From positions 1-7,198 of the forward strand of contig JAQVWU010000145.1 of the NCBI GenBank assembly GCA_028709565.1: a DNA stretch of 7,198 nt. Reading direction: 5' to 3'. How positions within the stretch are numbered: the stretch's first letter is position 1; each line of letters begins with the position of its first letter. Of this stretch, positions 6,004 through 7,198 are shown in pieces. Source of the stretch: Eubacteriales bacterium (lineage in GTDB: Bacteria; Bacillota; Clostridia; Oscillospirales; CAG-272). The notes under the pieces were generated by a model. The model saw only the letters and a program-made list of their open reading frames with translations. It ran no database searches and was not told where the DNA came from. The position numbers and the translations under genes are program-made.

Positions 6004-6083
6004 AATCCGGCGGAGAAAATCGCTTCATTAATATATATGATTATAATTGTAACAAAAGGGCACAAAGTTCCAATAAAATAACA

Positions 6084-6112
6084 TATACACATGACAAACG
6101 TCATGATATAAT
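6084..6112 (+). promoter_or_regulatory. Promoter of the anchored CBM-like protein gene
   Basis: TATACA (6084-6089) and a consensus TATAAT (6107-6112) are 17 bases apart, giving a start near 6119 and a leader of about 60 bases. The weak -35 together with an inverted repeat filling the spacer suggests a regulated promoter. No terminator was found between the AraC gene (stop at 6003) and this promoter, so some read-through is possible. Confidence 0.6.
6090..6105 (+). promoter_or_regulatory. Candidate operator inside the promoter spacer
   Basis: CATGAC (6090-6095) and GTCATG (6100-6105) form a perfect six-base inverted repeat around AAAC. The 16-base dyad fills almost the whole space between the -35 and -10 elements, the classic place for a dimeric repressor. 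AraC-type proteins more often use direct repeats, so the binding protein may be encoded outside the window. Confidence 0.55.
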
Positions 6113-6177
6113 AATATTATAGAATAGCAGATATCCCGCTTAAACCATTTTATATAAAATCGGAGGTTCTATTAACA

Positions 6178-6930
6178 ATGAAGAAAATTATATCACTCGC
6201 GCTTTCGGTTCTCCTTACAGTATGTGTATTTGCAATCCCCGTTTTGGCAACCGAAGACCTGTCCTGTTATCTTTATGCCGAAAACACCGAAACGGATTTT
6301 GTGCAGGGTGAGGTTTCGCTTTTTATAGACGGCAGTGAGGTTGTACCGGGCAACTCCTACACCGCAAGCGGCATGGTAATGTTCGAGAACATCGGACTGC
6401 TTGATCAGGCAGGCGCGCATCCCTATGTTTCGATGTATTCGTGGAAAGAGTATAATGCTGATTCATTTGACGGTCTCGGCGCGTGGACCGACTTTGCGGC
6501 GTTTGTTGAGGAGGGAACAAAGGACTGGCAGGAATATTCATTTACCTTTACCGCGGATGACCCCACAGAGTATGTAACATTCAACATCGGACACTACTAC
6601 TCTACCGGAACGGTAAAGGTAGCGTGGCTCAAGCTTGTTGACGAAACCGACGGAAAAGTGATCTTGTATGAAGATTTTGCCAACGGCATTAACGGGGACT
6701 GGGATACCCCACGCGGCGATAATCTCACCGATTATGGCGTTATCGGCGCAGCGGTTCCCGAGACCGAAGCCATTGCGGAAACCGCTGAAGCCGAAACCTA
6801 CGCCGCTGAAACCGAGGTTCCCGTAGCCCCCGCAGCTCAGACCGGCAGCTTTTTAATCGTTTCCGCTGTTATAGCGTCGCTTTCCGCCGCCGGATACATC
6901 GTAATTAAAAGCTCTCGCAGTCAAATTTAA
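6178..6930 (+). CDS. Secreted, C-terminally anchored beta-sandwich (carbohydrate-binding-module-like) protein
   Basis: A 250-residue exported protein. Residues 1-24 are a Sec signal peptide (MKKIIS start, cleavage after VLA). Residues about 28-190 form one beta-rich domain whose pattern (PGNSYTASGMVMFE; W/Y-rich middle; DWQEYSFTFTA; TEYVTFNIGHYYSTGTVKVAWLKL) resembles the jelly-roll fold of CBM4/9-like modules. This is fold-level recognition rather than a firm family match. A long Glu/Thr/Ala linker (193-220) leads to AAQTGS, a membrane helix (225-243) and a short tail with Lys and Arg (KSSRSQI). The layout copies that of the protein at 3376: signal peptide, sandwich domain, low-complexity stalk, Q-T motif, membrane helix. 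The start is set by GGAGGT at 6162-6167, ten bases before ATG. A role in displaying a glycan-binding domain at the surface is plausible. Confidence 0.82.
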   Translation: MKKIISLALSVLLTVCVFAIPVLATEDLSCYLYAENTETDFVQGEVSLFIDGSEVVPGNSYTASGMVMFENIGLLDQAGAHPYVSMYSWKEYNADSFDGLGAWTDFAAFVEEGTKDWQEYSFTFTADDPTEYVTFNIGHYYSTGTVKVAWLKLVDETDGKVILYEDFANGINGDWDTPRGDNLTDYGVIGAAVPETEAIAETAEAETYAAETEVPVAPAAQTGSFLIVSAVIASLSAAGYIVIKSSRSQI

Positions 6931-6977
6931 AGTAAATAATAGAGCGGACTTTCACCGAAGTATCAAAAATTCTGACA

Positions 6978-7003
6978 TTGACATAAATAAATAAGAATAT
7001 AGT
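6978..7003 (+). promoter_or_regulatory. Promoter-like pair before the last gene, short spacing
   Basis: A consensus TTGACA (6978-6983) is followed by TATAGT (6998-7003), but the gap is only 14 bases, shorter than a normal promoter. No clear terminator for the preceding gene was found between 6931 and 7060; the region is AT-rich and otherwise featureless. Confidence 0.3.
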
Positions 7004-7060
7004 AAAAAAACATAAAGTATATTGTATCAAAAAAGAGAACCTATTATTATCGGTAAAATC

Positions 7061-7198
7061 ATGAAATTGAAAGATTTTTTAAACAAAACGCCCGGCAAAC
7101 CGTTTTATCAGAGCGAATTCGGTTATTATTGTCTTGACCGCTGGACCGCGGACGGTTTTATCAAACCGGGCGACGATTTGGCGCAGCTGTTCGGTTTT
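7061..7198 (+). CDS. Start of a gene cut by the right edge, possibly uroporphyrinogen-decarboxylase-like
   Basis: An open frame of 46 codons from ATG 7061 reaches the end of the window without a stop. The codon use and residues (MKLKDFLNKTPGKPF, then EFGYYCLDRW and DDLAQLFGF) look like a real protein. The EFGYY-x(3)-RW-x(3)-G...DLAQLFGF arrangement recalls the N-terminus of uroporphyrinogen-decarboxylase-like proteins of Clostridia, a group that includes corrinoid-dependent methyltransferases and often sits in sugar-related loci. With so few residues this is only a suggestion. No strong ribosome site precedes the ATG; the nearest purine run is AAAAAAGAGAA at about 7029-7039. Confidence 0.55.
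   Translation, partial: MKLKDFLNKTPGKPFYQSEFGYYCLDRWTADGFIKPGDDLAQLFGF

Noticed and set aside
6004..6083. Search for a terminator after the AraC gene
   Set aside because: Only three- to four-base stems without a T-run were found, so no terminator was called.
1..7198. Mobile element, phage, toxin-antitoxin, CRISPR or defence genes
   Set aside because: No transposase, integrase, terminal repeats, spaced repeat array or recognisable defence domain was seen on either strand.

Overview
The window looks like chromosomal DNA from an anaerobic member of the Bacillota (class Clostridia, the kind of uncultivated gut or rumen lineage close to Oscillospirales or Christensenellales). This is an inference. 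It rests on strong AGGAGG-type ribosome sites, AT-rich spacers between moderately GC-rich genes, a lipobox solute-binding protein of a style common in those genomes, and secreted proteins ending in a Q-T-(S/G) plus membrane helix tail. No rRNA, tRNA, CRISPR array, transposase or integrase was seen.

Layout, all on the + strand. Positions 1-2975 hold two tandem paralogues of an extracellular sugar-type ABC solute-binding lipoprotein. The first is cut by the window's left edge; the second is complete and has its own promoter and terminator. Over the 432 shared residues they differ at 37 sites with no gaps, and 28 of those sites lie in two short patches. Positions 2976-3375 are a 400-base regulatory spacer with an intrinsic terminator directly upstream of the next gene, which suggests attenuation or a small RNA. 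Positions 3376-4638 encode a secreted protein with two DUF4082-like beta-sandwich repeats and a C-terminal membrane anchor. Positions 4639-5175 are a 537-base spacer with a terminator, several hairpins, a promoter and a possible 49-codon small gene. Positions 5176-6003 encode an AraC-family regulator. Positions 6178-6930 encode a second secreted, C-terminally anchored beta-sandwich protein with carbohydrate-binding-module-like character; a perfect inverted repeat lies inside its promoter. A further gene begins at 7061 and runs off the right edge; it may be a uroporphyrinogen-decarboxylase-like protein.

Taken together the genes suggest a carbohydrate sensing and capture locus: lipoproteins that bind a solute outside the membrane, two anchored surface proteins with sandwich domains, and an AraC-type regulator of the class that often controls sugar use. 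No permease, ATPase, glycoside hydrolase or sortase is present, so the substrate and the partners cannot be named. Each gene seems to be its own transcription unit, since every junction has a terminator, a promoter, or a long spacer.
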